NCBI GenBank assembly: GCA_050018455.1
Contig: JBEKAA010000004.1
Coordinates: forward strand, 310,001 to 374,000
DNA: 64,000 nucleotides
From: RBG-13-68-16 sp050018455
GTDB taxonomy: Bacteria; Acidobacteriota; Thermoanaerobaculia; Thermoanaerobaculales; Thermoanaerobaculaceae
Direction: 5' to 3'
Position numbers and translations under genes: made by a program. Every line of letters starts with the position of its first letter. The first letter of the stretch is position 1. The notes beneath the pieces are model-generated. The model did not search any database. It worked only from the letters and a program-made list of their open reading frames with translations, and was not told the DNA's origin. Of the stretch, positions 42,586 through 51,195 are shown piece by piece.

Positions 42586-43320
42586 TCACTGCGTGGAAAC
42601 TCTTCTTTTCTTGCCCTGTGGGCTCGGAGGCGTCGCTCGGGCTGCGCATCGAGGGTTTGCTGGTTCCACTGCGTGGAGGCGATCTTTCGTGCCCCTCGGG
42701 TTCCGCGACTTTCGGGCCTTGCGCGCCCCCGCGCGCTGCGGCCCGAAACTCCTCGGCCGCGACCGAGCAGGGACGCCCCGGGGTGGGGCCCCTCGCTGTT
42801 CCCCGCCTTCGCTTCGCTTCGGCGGGGCCAGCGAGACCCCGCCGCGGGACGCCCGCTCGGTGCCCGCGGCCTGCGGAGCCAATGTCGCTCCACCCGAGGG
42901 GCGGAGGTGAATACCCCCTCCCGCAGCGCAGGATGTCAGTGCTGGGGAATCACCGAGTCGGAATGGCTACGCAAAGCAGCGAAGCTTCCGAACCGTGGGA
43001 GGGCGGGGGCAAACCGCCCCGTGGGCCGAGGAGATATGGCGCCGGAGCGTGCGGGCACCGAGCGGCCAGAGCGGCGGGTGGAAACGCTGGCCCTGCAGGA
43101 GCCGGAGGCAGGGAACAGCGAGGCTCCGCACGCCGGTCTGGCCAGCTCGGTCGCATGCGGAGGCGTGTCCGAGGGCTGCGCTCGATGCGCGGCCCGAGCG
43201 ACGTCTCCGAGCCCACGGGGCAAATAAGGAAGAGCCTCCACGCAGTGGAACACGTCACCCCTCTGTGCCCAGCCCGAGCGACCGCTCTGAGCCGGCGGGG
43301 CAAGAAAAAACCCGACCAAA
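42586..43320. repeat. Giant imperfect palindrome filling the galU-fmdB gap
   Basis: A unit beginning TTCACTGCGTGGAAACTC occurs in + orientation at 42585-42655, with a degenerate copy from 42664. It recurs inverted at about 43180-43250 and again to 43320. Shared blocks include GTGGGCTCGGAG, GTCGCTCGGGC, GCGCATCGAG and, further in, CCTCGCTGTTCCC and CCGCTCGGTGCCCGC. The region is thus one long inverted repeat with arms of about 330 bases. Overlapping open frames on both strands have no recognisable protein features, so I see no gene here. Confidence 0.7.
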
Positions 43321-43338
43321 GGGCCAAGAAAAGAGAGA

Positions 43339-43674
43339 TCAGCTCGGCTTGGCGGAACTCTCGGGGGCTGCCGGCTTGCTCGCGGGCTTGTCCGCAGGTT
43401 TACTCTCGGACTTGCTTTCGGACTTGCTCTCGGGCTTCGTGTCGGCCTTTGCGGTCCCGGCTGCGGCAGAGTCCTTGCTATCGGCACTCGCGCTGCGCTT
43501 GGCGTAGTCGGTCACGTACCACCCCGTCCCCTTGAACTTCAGGGCCGACGCAGAGATGAGCTTCTGGAGAGTGCCGCCGCAGTGCGAACACTGCGAAAGC
43601 GGGGTCGCGCCGAGGCGTTGCAGGACCTCGGTGCGCTCCCCGCAGCTGGTGCAGCGGTACTCGTACAACGGCAT
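43339..43674 (-). CDS. FmdB/CxxC-type zinc-ribbon protein with low-complexity tail
   Basis: A 111-residue protein. The first 55 residues form the FmdB putative regulatory domain (MPLYEYRCTSCGERTEVLQR, then SQCSHCGG and LKFKGTGWYVTDY) with four zinc-ligand cysteines. The rest is a Lys/Ser/Glu/Ala/Pro repeat tail (ESKSESKSESKPADKPASK). Function unknown. It lies downstream of the DUF4388 gene on the same strand. Confidence 0.88.
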   Translation of the reverse strand: MPLYEYRCTSCGERTEVLQRLGATPLSQCSHCGGTLQKLISASALKFKGTGWYVTDYAKRSASADSKDSAAAGTAKADTKPESKSESKSESKPADKPASKPAAPESSAKPS

Positions 43675-43721
43675 GGCAGGCCTCCGGGTGCAACCTGAGC
43701 ACCCTGGACTGAGATTCTACA

Positions 43722-44498
43722 TCAAGTGGGCTGGTCTGTCGAGGGCACCTGCACGCGGATCCCGCTCGGGAAGTCCTTCTCCTTCTTGATCAAACCGAGG
43801 CAGCTGAAGGCGTACAGGACGCGCGCGTTCAGCCCCGCCGAGAACGGACCCTGATCGCAGAGCTCGAACAGTGTCCGGTGGCCGTCGACCAGGTTCAGGA
43901 GCTCTTCTTCGCCGGTCTCGAGCTGGAACTGGTTGAGCTGTTCGGGTGTTGGCGGCCGGGAGAACAGTGTCCCCTTCCCGCCGAGCCGCGTCACGAGCCG
44001 CTTTGCGTCGGCCACAGTCTTACACCCATGGAGGATGGCGCGCGGTGTTGGGATGCGGAGCTTGTACACCTCGTCCGCCCTGTCCTCCCCGAGCGTGAAG
44101 CTCACCAGTCCTTCTGCGAGGTCAAACAGGCTCCAAACGATGCGTTGGACCTGTTGGAGAACGGCCGCGCGCATCTCCGCCTCGCTGAGCATTCCCAACT
44201 CGACCAGGACCTGTCCGTGCCTTTTCCCCCGGTTTGAAAGCAGCTGAAGGGCGGATTCGCGGTATTGCGCCACCGTGATCTGCCCGGAAGCGAGCAGCGA
44301 GTCGCCGAGTGACTCGCCCCGATTGGTCGAAGACGCGAAGATGATGTCGCCGCCGAGGATGAAGACGCGCCTGGAGAAGTCTCCCAGCTGGACCTCGAGC
44401 ACGCCCGGGACACGGTTGCGGTGGATCGTCGCGAGCATGTCTGGCATAGGCTGGTCGGCGAGATCGCCAACGAAAATGTGGCGTGCTTCCTGTGTCAC
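43722..44498 (-). CDS. DUF4388 (PatA-like N-terminal) protein
   Basis: A 258-residue protein with an N-terminal DUF4388 domain (GDLADQPMPDMLATIHRNRV, GVLEVQLGDFSRRVFILGG, GESLGDSLLASG) and a helical second part. Such proteins occur in acidobacterial and myxobacterial signalling or motility contexts. I start at GTG 44498 because it keeps the domain start and lies 7 bases after a TACCAT hexamer; the frame is open upstream through repeat and tRNA sequence, which is unlikely to be coding. Confidence 0.75.
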   Translation of the reverse strand: MTQEARHIFVGDLADQPMPDMLATIHRNRVPGVLEVQLGDFSRRVFILGGDIIFASSTNRGESLGDSLLASGQITVAQYRESALQLLSNRGKRHGQVLVELGMLSEAEMRAAVLQQVQRIVWSLFDLAEGLVSFTLGEDRADEVYKLRIPTPRAILHGCKTVADAKRLVTRLGGKGTLFSRPPTPEQLNQFQLETGEEELLNLVDGHRTLFELCDQGPFSAGLNARVLYAFSCLGLIKKEKDFPSGIRVQVPSTDQPT

Positions 44499-44505
44499 AA
44501 GGCGG

Positions 44506-44511
44506 ATGGTA
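44506..44511 (-). promoter_or_regulatory. -10 hexamer directly before the DUF4388 gene
   Basis: On the minus strand TACCAT is followed by 7 bases and the GTG start. Same spacing as at waaA and rfaE1. Confidence 0.4.
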
Positions 44512-44562
44512 ACACGGTGAACGACGGGCAAAGGGAAGATGGTAAAGGGGAAAAGGAAGAGG

Positions 44563-44583
44563 GAAGACGGAAGACGGAAGACG
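44563..44583. repeat. Heptamer repeat GAAGACG x3
   Basis: Three perfect tandem GAAGACG units, embedded in a purine-rich stretch from about 44530, between the DUF4388 gene and tRNA-Sec. Confidence 0.8.
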
Positions 44584-44613
44584 AGGGATCGGGCGAGCGC
44601 TCGCGGGTGGGGG

Positions 44614-44713
44614 TGGCGGAAGCGCATGGGAATCGAACCCACCCCCCGGTGCCGCAACGGCACGGAGCAACGGTTTTGAAGACCGCGAGAGCCACCAGGC
44701 CCCGGGCGCTTCC
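44614..44713 (-). tRNA. selC: tRNA-Sec (anticodon TCA)
   Basis: On the minus strand a 100-base tRNA runs from GGAAGCGC to CCA. The acceptor GGAAGCGC pairs with GCGCTTCC (8 bp, the selC hallmark). The anticodon arm is GGTCTTCAAAACC with TCA in the loop. A long variable arm (CTCCGTGCCGTTGCGGCACCGGGG region) and a T arm GGTTCGATTCC follow. CCA is encoded. It reads UGA as selenocysteine. No selA, selB or selD and no obvious Sec protein lies in this window. Confidence 0.92.
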
Positions 44714-44835
44714 AGTCGGAGTCTAACACCGACAGTCGGGAGGTCGTGCCGTCAGGAACGGGGCGGGTTCGGGGGGGTCTTGCGGTTGGGGTTAGGGTTG
44801 GAGCGGACGCGGGGCCCCCCGCGAGCGATCGATTT

Positions 44836-44911
<76 letters not shown>

Positions 44912-44984
44912 ACCAGGGACGGAAAAGCTAGCAAGAGACGCCTCCGGTGTCAACCGCTGTCGTGCGGATCGTCCTTCCGGGCGC

Positions 44985-44990
44985 TATACT
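44985..44990 (+). promoter_or_regulatory. Possible -10 of the ECF sigma operon
   Basis: GCTATACT gives a start near 44997. The leader of about 54 bases holds two small palindromes (CCAACGGTTGG and GGCCGTATACGGTCC) and a GGAGG ribosome site. The leader structure could regulate expression. Confidence 0.4.
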
Positions 44991-45050
44991 TCCGGCGCAC
45001 CCAACGGTTGGGCGCGCAGGGCCGTATACGGTCCGGAGGTTGGAATTGGG

Positions 45051-45665
45051 ATGGTGGTTCTGCGCCTGTTGGCCCGGGAAACGGTGAGCGTCGAGCACGA
45101 CGATCGGCAGCTTGCCGCCCTTGCGCGCGGCGGGGATGAAGCCGCGTTCGCGGCGCTAGTCCGCCGGCACCAGGCCGGGGTGCGCCGATGCGCTGCTCGC
45201 ATCCTGTGCGACGACGAGGAAGCTCGCGACATCGCTCAGCTGGCCTTCGTGCGCGCCTGGGAGAATCTCTCGAAGTACGACGCCGCGTGGGCTTTCTCGA
45301 CGTGGGTGTACAGGATCGCATCGAACCTGGCGATCGATGTCTTGCGCTCCCGCGACAGCCGCGACCGGACCCACACCGCCCACCTGCGGATCGTCGGAGA
45401 CTCGGTCGGCCCCAGCGCACCCCAAGATCTGCAAGAGGGCGAAGTGCGGCGGATCTTTGCGGAGCTTGCGGAGCTACTGACGCCGACCCAGCGTGCGGCG
45501 TTTGTCCTGCGCGAGGTGGAGGGCATTGCGACCGCCGAGGTGGCCGAGGCGCTGGGCTGCAGCGAGGCAACGGTCCGCAACCATGTCTTCCAGGCCCGGG
45601 CAACGCTGCGCAGGGAACTCGCCAACCGCTATCCCGAGTACCTCCCAAGAGGGGGTGGCCGATGA
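45051..45665 (+). CDS. ECF-type RNA polymerase sigma factor
   Basis: A 204-residue ECF sigma factor: region 2 (DEAAFAALVRRH, DIAQLAFVRAWENL, FSTWVYRIASNLAIDVLR) and region 4 (LTPTQRAAFVLREVEGIATAEVAEALGCSEATVRNHVFQAR). Region 3 is absent, as expected. The following gene is its likely anti-sigma factor. The pair heads a secretin/pseudopilin operon, so it may control envelope secretion genes; target promoters were not found. Confidence 0.93.
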   Translation: MVVLRLLARETVSVEHDDRQLAALARGGDEAAFAALVRRHQAGVRRCAARILCDDEEARDIAQLAFVRAWENLSKYDAAWAFSTWVYRIASNLAIDVLRSRDSRDRTHTAHLRIVGDSVGPSAPQDLQEGEVRRIFAELAELLTPTQRAAFVLREVEGIATAEVAEALGCSEATVRNHVFQARATLRRELANRYPEYLPRGGGR

Positions 45666-46183
45666 CCAGCTGTCTGGAAGTGCGTCGCTTGGCGCCGAGA
45701 TTCGTGGCGCTCGAGCTGTCGCCGGGTGACGAGCGGGAGTTTCGCGAGCATCTGGCCGGATGTGCCGCGTGCCGCGAGGCCGTGGCCGCTTCCGAACCGA
45801 CTCTGGCGCTTGCTTGGAGGATCGCGGCCGAGGCCGGCCCTGCGGAGGACGAGCGCTTCGTGTCCGAGGTGCTCGGGCAGATCCACCAGCGTCAGCTGGA
45901 ACACAGGCTCCGCGGCAGGCGGTCGTGGGTCGTTGCGGCGGCGGCGGCGGCGGTCCTCGTGGCGGTGCTCGGCGGCACGGCGGTTGTCCGACAGCTTTCC
46001 GGACCGCCCGCAACTTCCGCGGTTGCCACGGTCGCAGCGACACGTCCCGGACCGGCCGCGACGGAACCGGCGTTCATCGAGGTGGAGGGCGCCGGGGTGC
46101 GTCTCTACCAGCTCGCCCAAGCTTCCCAGTCGCGTGACGCGATCCAGGTGGCGTTCATCGTGGATCCGCACCTGGAGCTCTAG
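45662..46183 (+). CDS. Membrane anti-sigma factor with zinc-binding HxxxCxxC motif
   Basis: A 173-residue protein. The cytoplasmic N-terminus has FREHLAGCAACREAV, the HX3CX2C zinc-associated anti-sigma motif. One transmembrane helix (VVAAAAAAVLVAVLGG) lies near residue 90, followed by a small periplasmic part. It overlaps the sigma gene by 4 bases and should hold it at the membrane. Confidence 0.88.
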   Translation: MTSCLEVRRLAPRFVALELSPGDEREFREHLAGCAACREAVAASEPTLALAWRIAAEAGPAEDERFVSEVLGQIHQRQLEHRLRGRRSWVVAAAAAAVLVAVLGGTAVVRQLSGPPATSAVATVAATRPGPAATEPAFIEVEGAGVRLYQLAQASQSRDAIQVAFIVDPHLEL

Positions 46184-46864
46184 TTGGTCAGATCATGGTT
46201 CGCGATACTCGTGCTCTCGGCGAGCAGCGTGTTTGCCGCCGAGCAGGAATTGCGCGTTTTTCAGTTCCACTTCCGTCCCGCCCATGAAGCCGCGACATTG
46301 GTCGAGCCTATGCTCTCGGGCGAGGGCAGCCTCCTCTTGCAGCCCGGTCTGAACGCCATCACGGTTCGCGACAACCCGGACGTCCTCAAGCGGGTTGCCA
46401 GCGCACTGGCAAGTTGGGACGTGGCACCGCAATCGTACAAGGTGCGTGTCCGGGTGTTCCTCGCGTCCAGGGAACCCAAATCGTCCGGGCCTCCGCCGCC
46501 GCCGATTCCAGAGCTCGGCGAAAAGCTGTACCTGCTCTTCGGGTTCACGAAATTTCAGGAGGTGGCGGCGGTCCAAGCCACCGCGGCCGATGGCGATGCC
46601 GTGGAAACGGCGGCGGGCGACCACTACCACCTGCGGTTCACTGTCCGCAGTGTTCCGCAGGAGCCGGAGCGGGTCCAGCTCGCTCAGCTTCAGCTCGCCC
46701 GCCGTGATCGCGCGGCCGACAATACCGAGAGGCTGACCCCGCTGCTCCGCGCAACTGTGAGCCTGCTCATGAAACAGCCCTCGGTGATCGCCGGCGCGCG
46801 CTCCGAGAACGCCAGCCAGGCTTTCTTCTTGCTGTTGTCGGCGGAGCGCGAGGGGAAGCAGTGA
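46184..46864 (+). CDS. Exported secretin N-domain-like protein
   Basis: A 226-residue protein with a signal peptide (FAILVLSASSVFAAEQ) followed by a segment resembling secretin N domains (VFQFHFRPAHEAATLVEPML, INA-type LNAITVRDNPDVLKRVASAL). There is no secretin pore domain. It may be a partner of the secretin encoded later in the operon. The only in-frame start is TTG 46184, directly after the anti-sigma stop. Confidence 0.6.
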   Translation: MVRSWFAILVLSASSVFAAEQELRVFQFHFRPAHEAATLVEPMLSGEGSLLLQPGLNAITVRDNPDVLKRVASALASWDVAPQSYKVRVRVFLASREPKSSGPPPPPIPELGEKLYLLFGFTKFQEVAAVQATAADGDAVETAAGDHYHLRFTVRSVPQEPERVQLAQLQLARRDRAADNTERLTPLLRATVSLLMKQPSVIAGARSENASQAFFLLLSAEREGKQ

Positions 46865-48069
46865 CCGAGTACGTCGTTCGGCTGGGCACCGCCGAGGGCT
46901 CCGTCCTCGAGCAACGCCATCGCGCTATCAGCGAGGACTCGCTTCGCCGCGATCTCGAGAGCAAGGGGTTCACCGTTTTCCGTATTTGGGAGCATCGCGG
47001 GAAGCTTCGTGTGCCCTTCCTGGGTCGTCGCGAGCGGCTCAGCTCGCTCGAGTTCCTCATCTTCAACCAGCAGCTCGCGACGCTCCTGAGGGCAGGGATG
47101 CCGATCCTGCAGTCACTCGAGCTGCTGCAGCGCTCACAGGGCGGGGCGTACTTTCGGGAGGTCCTCACCCGCATCCTCGAGGACGTGAGGAGCGGGGTGT
47201 CGCTGTCGGACGCCTTCGCCGCCCAGGGTGGCGTGTTTCCCAAGCTGTACTGCGCAACGATCCTGGCAGGCGAGCGGGCCGGAGAGCTGGTCGGGGTGTT
47301 GACACGCTACATCCACCACCAGCAGATGATGGAGGCGGTGTGGCGGAAGGTGAAGTCGGCGCTCACCTACCCGCTGGTGCTGCTGTCGCTTTCGGGCGCT
47401 CTCATCGTCGTGCTCGTAACGTACGTGATCCCGCGCTTCGCGTCGTTCTACATGGGCTTTGCCGCGGACTTGCCGCTCCCCACGAGGATGGTGCTCGGGC
47501 TTTCGACCTTCGTCCAGAACAACGGCATATACCTTCTCGTCGGGTTACTGGTGGCCTACCTCCTGTCGAGGCGCTGGCTCCGGAGCAACGCAGGAGTCAT
47601 CGCGCTCGACCGCGCCAAGCTCAAGATACCGTTCGTGGGGCGGATCCTGCACCTCTTCGCGCTGTCGCAGTTCGTACGTTCTTTGGGAACGCTCATCGCC
47701 GGGGGTACGCCGCTTGTCAACTCGCTCGAGATCGCGAGCGGAACGGTGACGAACCGCGCCATCGCCGAACCGCTGACCCGGGTCGCCCCCAGGGTCCGGG
47801 AGGGCCAAGCGCTGTGGACCTCGCTCGAGACCACCGGCCTGTTCCCGGTCCTGTCGATCGCGATGGTCCAGGTGGGCGAGGCGACCGGCGCGCTCGAAGG
47901 GATGCTGACCAACGTCAGTCAGTTCTACGACGAGTCGATCGAGGTGCGGCTGGCGCGGTTGGTCACGCTGATCGAGCCGGCCGTGCTGGTGGTCATGGGC
48001 GGAGTGGTGTCGATGTTGCTGTTGTCGGTCTACTACCCGATGTTCACGCTGATGCAAAAGGTGCAGTGA
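46861..48069 (+). CDS. gspF: GspF/PilC-family inner-membrane platform protein
   Basis: A 402-residue protein with two GspF repeats (FNQQLATLLRAGMPILQSL and FVRSLGTLIAGGTPLVNSL) and three membrane segments. It is paralogous to pilC at 37003 but clearly diverged. GTG 46861 overlaps the previous stop. It would anchor the GspE-like ATPase. Confidence 0.93.
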   Translation: MTEYVVRLGTAEGSVLEQRHRAISEDSLRRDLESKGFTVFRIWEHRGKLRVPFLGRRERLSSLEFLIFNQQLATLLRAGMPILQSLELLQRSQGGAYFREVLTRILEDVRSGVSLSDAFAAQGGVFPKLYCATILAGERAGELVGVLTRYIHHQQMMEAVWRKVKSALTYPLVLLSLSGALIVVLVTYVIPRFASFYMGFAADLPLPTRMVLGLSTFVQNNGIYLLVGLLVAYLLSRRWLRSNAGVIALDRAKLKIPFVGRILHLFALSQFVRSLGTLIAGGTPLVNSLEIASGTVTNRAIAEPLTRVAPRVREGQALWTSLETTGLFPVLSIAMVQVGEATGALEGMLTNVSQFYDESIEVRLARLVTLIEPAVLVVMGGVVSMLLLSVYYPMFTLMQKVQ

Positions 48070-48077
48070 GGTCTGGT

Positions 48078-49712
48078 ATGGCAGAAGAGCTGAGCTCGGT
48101 GAACCAGAAGTACCTGCGAGGGCTCCCCCGCGACGAGGAGGACCGGAAACGCGCGGCCGAACTCGCCGCCCACATAGGTCTCCCGTACGACGACCTCCTC
48201 GAGTTCCGGGGCGACCCGGAGCTGTTCCGCCAGATCCCGGTGGACGTCATGGTCCGCTACCAGTTCGTGCCCCTGGAGCGTCAGGGCGACGTGGTCGTCG
48301 TCGTGATGGCGGACCCGTCCAACGTGCTGGCGGTGGACGAGGTCGAACTCGCGATCGGCGCGCCGGTCGAGGTCAAGGTGGGGCCGGCCGGCCGGATCGC
48401 CGAGATCCTGGAGAAGTCGGAGTCGACCCAGCGCGTGCTGGACGAGGCCACCGAAGACTTCAAGATCCAGCTCGTCCAGGAGCGCGAAAACGGCGAGGAG
48501 GCTCTCTCCATCGAATCGATCACGGCGGACACCTCGCCGATCATCAAGCTCGTCGACACCATCGTTTTCAACGCGATCCAGCGGCGCGCCTCGGACATCC
48601 ACGTCGAGACGCGCGAGAAGGAGGTGATCGTCAAGTACCGGGTGGACGGCGTGCTGTACCAGGCGATGGAGCCCATCGACAAGCGCTACCACTCGACGAT
48701 CATCTCCCGAATCAAGGTGATGTCGGAGCTCGACATCGCCGAGAAGCGCATCCCGCAGGACGGTCGCTTCAAGTTGCGTTTGAAGGGCCGCACCATCGAC
48801 TTCCGGGTCTCGATCATGCCGACGGTACACGGCGAGGACTGCGTGATCCGAATTCTCGACAAGGAGTCGGCCAACAAGGAGTTCCGGACGTTGAACCTCG
48901 ACGTTGTGGGGTTCGACGATGACACGAAGCGGAAACTGCGCAAGTTCATCCGCGAGCCGTACGGGATGGTGCTCGTGACGGGCCCGACCGGTTCGGGCAA
49001 GACGACGACGCTGTACGCCTGCCTCTCGGAGATCGTCTCGGTGGAGGACAAGATCATCACCATCGAGGACCCGGTTGAGTACCAGCTCCCGGGAGTCGCG
49101 CAGATCCCGGTCAACGAGAAGAAGGGCCTGACGTTCGCGCGCGGCCTCCGGTCCATCCTGCGACACGACCCGGACAAGATCATGGTGGGCGAGATCCGCG
49201 ACGAGGAAACGGCCCAGATCGCGGTCCAGTCGGCGCTCACGGGCCACCTGGTCTTCACGACCGTGCACGCCAACAACGTTGTCGATGTGCTGGGCCGGTT
49301 TCTGAACATGAACGTGGACCTGTACAACTTCGTGTCTGCCCTCAACTGCGTCCTGGCGCAACGGTTGGTCCGGCGGATCTGCCCCAACTGCAAGCGTGCG
49401 GCGAAGGTTTCGCCCCAGAACCTGGAAGAGTCGGGCCTGACCGCCGACGCCGTCCGCGGCGTCACGTTCTACGAGGGCGCCGGCTGCATCGAGTGCAACG
49501 GTACGGGTTTCTTGGGACGAAGCGCGATCTGCGAACTGATGGATCTCTCGGACAACATCCGAGCGCTGATTCTCGAGAAGAGGCCGGCAGCCGAGATCAA
49601 GCGCGCGGCGAGGGCGGAAGGAATGAAGTTCCTTCGCGAGTCGGCGCTCGAACGTGTCTTCGCCGGCATCACGACGCTCAAGGAAGTCAACAAGGTGACG
49701 TTCGTCGAATGA
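48078..49712 (+). CDS. gspE: GspE/PilB-family assembly ATPase
   Basis: A 544-residue ATPase with MshEN-like N-terminus, SDIHVETR, Walker A TGPTGSGKTTT, EDPVEYQLPGVAQI, Walker B HDPDKIMVGEIRDEET and TGHLVFTTVHANN. The zinc motif is CPNCKRA plus GCIECNGTGFLGR. It energises pseudopilus assembly for this operon. Paralogue of pilB at 34152. Confidence 0.94.
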   Translation: MAEELSSVNQKYLRGLPRDEEDRKRAAELAAHIGLPYDDLLEFRGDPELFRQIPVDVMVRYQFVPLERQGDVVVVVMADPSNVLAVDEVELAIGAPVEVKVGPAGRIAEILEKSESTQRVLDEATEDFKIQLVQERENGEEALSIESITADTSPIIKLVDTIVFNAIQRRASDIHVETREKEVIVKYRVDGVLYQAMEPIDKRYHSTIISRIKVMSELDIAEKRIPQDGRFKLRLKGRTIDFRVSIMPTVHGEDCVIRILDKESANKEFRTLNLDVVGFDDDTKRKLRKFIREPYGMVLVTGPTGSGKTTTLYACLSEIVSVEDKIITIEDPVEYQLPGVAQIPVNEKKGLTFARGLRSILRHDPDKIMVGEIRDEETAQIAVQSALTGHLVFTTVHANNVVDVLGRFLNMNVDLYNFVSALNCVLAQRLVRRICPNCKRAAKVSPQNLEESGLTADAVRGVTFYEGAGCIECNGTGFLGRSAICELMDLSDNIRALILEKRPAAEIKRAARAEGMKFLRESALERVFAGITTLKEVNKVTFVE

Positions 49713-50626
49713 ACCTGCTCGCCCTCCTCCGCACTCCCCCGCCTGCCCACGCGTTCTCGCCTGGCGGCGGCGAGCTCTTGTACGGGCAGCTGAACGGCCG
49801 CCGCGACGCGCTCGTTCGGGTTGAACGGGCGCCCCTGCCGGGCGACTGGTTCAGGCTGGGCCCGGTCGGACTTCTCCAGGTGGACCGGCAGGTGGTCGCC
49901 AGCGCCCTCGGTCAGCTGCTCCGGCGTCTCGAGAAGCCCCCGCAGCAGGCCAGCCTCGTCGCTCCGAACGCCTGGATGCGAAGTGTCGTCGTGGAGACCG
50001 GGGGCCTGCCGCGCCAGCGCGCCGAGGCGGAGGAGGTTGTGCGCTGGCGTCTCAAGAAGCTGTTGCCGTGCCGGCCGGAGGACGTGCGCCTGGACTTCAT
50101 CCCCGGCGGGGAGAACGGTCGAATGCTGGTTGTGCTGGCGCTGGATCGGCCTCTTTCCGCCGTAGAGGAAGTGTTCTCGGCCGCCGGGGTCCACCTGGGT
50201 CGGATGGAGCCCGCGGCGCTTGCCCTGACCGCTCTTCTCCCGGTCTCGGCCACGCCTGTCTTGCTGGCTGCCGTCGAGGAGCACGCTCTTTCTCTCGTCG
50301 TGCTGGCCGGAGGCAAGCCTGTGCTTCTCCGCCACAAGCCTCTTCCGGCCGATTCCCAACGTGCCGAGGTGTTCATGACGCGCGAGATCACCCGCACCCT
50401 CGCCCACGCCCGGGAACAGGAGGGGCTCTCCGGCCCTGTGGTGGTTTGGCTGGCTTCGACGGACGGCGAGAGAGGCGCCGAGGTGGAGCGGTGGGCGGAC
50501 GGCGAGCCGGGGGTGACCGTCAACAGGCTCGCCGTCGGTGCCGGGAGGGTGCCGCCGGGGTCGGGGGTTTCGGATGTCCGCCTGTGGTCGCTTCTGGGGA
50601 CCGCGTGGGCTGGGGAGACACGATGA
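49709..50626 (+). CDS. PilM/GspL-like cytoplasmic assembly protein
   Basis: A 305-residue protein with the actin-like PilM-type core seen as SLVAPNAWMRSVVVE, EAEEVVRWRLKKLLPCRPEDV and repeated beta segments; no membrane helix. It overlaps gspE and the PilN-like gene by 4 bases each. In type IV systems PilM bridges the motor and PilNO. Similarity is weak, so the assignment leans on position and length. Confidence 0.7.
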   Translation: MNLLALLRTPPPAHAFSPGGGELLYGQLNGRRDALVRVERAPLPGDWFRLGPVGLLQVDRQVVASALGQLLRRLEKPPQQASLVAPNAWMRSVVVETGGLPRQRAEAEEVVRWRLKKLLPCRPEDVRLDFIPGGENGRMLVVLALDRPLSAVEEVFSAAGVHLGRMEPAALALTALLPVSATPVLLAAVEEHALSLVVLAGGKPVLLRHKPLPADSQRAEVFMTREITRTLAHAREQEGLSGPVVVWLASTDGERGAEVERWADGEPGVTVNRLAVGAGRVPPGSGVSDVRLWSLLGTAWAGETR

Positions 50627-51195
50627 CCCGGCCGAATCTGGCGTCGAGCCCGTTCCTCGACGTGCGGCCGGTCTGGCTCACCGGCGCAGTCCTGGTGGTG
50701 CTCGCCTTGACGCTTTCGACCGTGAGCCTCACGGAACTCGTCGCCGCCCGAAGGAGGGAGGCATCCGCCGCCGAGCTGCTTGGGCAGACCCAGAGCAGGC
50801 GAGCCGAACTGGCGGCTCGGGTCGAGAGGGGGAACAGGGAGCTCGCTGCGGTCCCGTGGAAGAAGCTCCAGCAGGAAACGACGTCGATGCAGGTGGTGGT
50901 GGGACGCCACAAGCTGGTCTGGAGCCAACTCCTCGTCGACCTGGAGCGCGTTGTCCCCTGGGACGTCCGCCTCGTGCAGATCACGCCGGCGGTGGACAAG
51001 AAAGGCGCCATTCAGGTCGGAGTGCGGGGACTCGCGACCGGTCGTGAGGCGTGGCTTAGGCTGTTGGCTGTGCTGTTCACGGACTCGAGGTTCTCCGACC
51101 CTCTGCCGAGGTCTGAAGAGGCTCCCTCGGCCACGAACGCTAAAGGGTATGAATTCGATCTCACCGTACGCTACTGGCCGGGGGGAAGGCCATGA
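50623..51195 (+). CDS. PilN-like bitopic membrane protein
   Basis: A 190-residue protein starting with RPNLASSPF, the PilN-like N-terminal motif. One transmembrane helix lies at about 18-38, followed by a coiled coil and a small periplasmic domain with LVDLERVVPWDVRL. Together with the next gene it forms the alignment subcomplex. Confidence 0.8.
   Translation: MTRPNLASSPFLDVRPVWLTGAVLVVLALTLSTVSLTELVAARRREASAAELLGQTQSRRAELAARVERGNRELAAVPWKKLQQETTSMQVVVGRHKLVWSQLLVDLERVVPWDVRLVQITPAVDKKGAIQVGVRGLATGREAWLRLLAVLFTDSRFSDPLPRSEEAPSATNAKGYEFDLTVRYWPGGRP

Noticed and set aside
42399..43535. Long + and - open frames between galU and the FmdB-like gene
   Set aside because: They run through a 735-bp imperfect palindrome and encode biased Arg/Ala/Ser-rich sequence without domains.
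44480..44720. Protein-coding extension of the DUF4388 frame upstream through the tRNA-Sec region
   Set aside because: The region encodes selC and heptamer repeats; the conserved domain starts after 44498.
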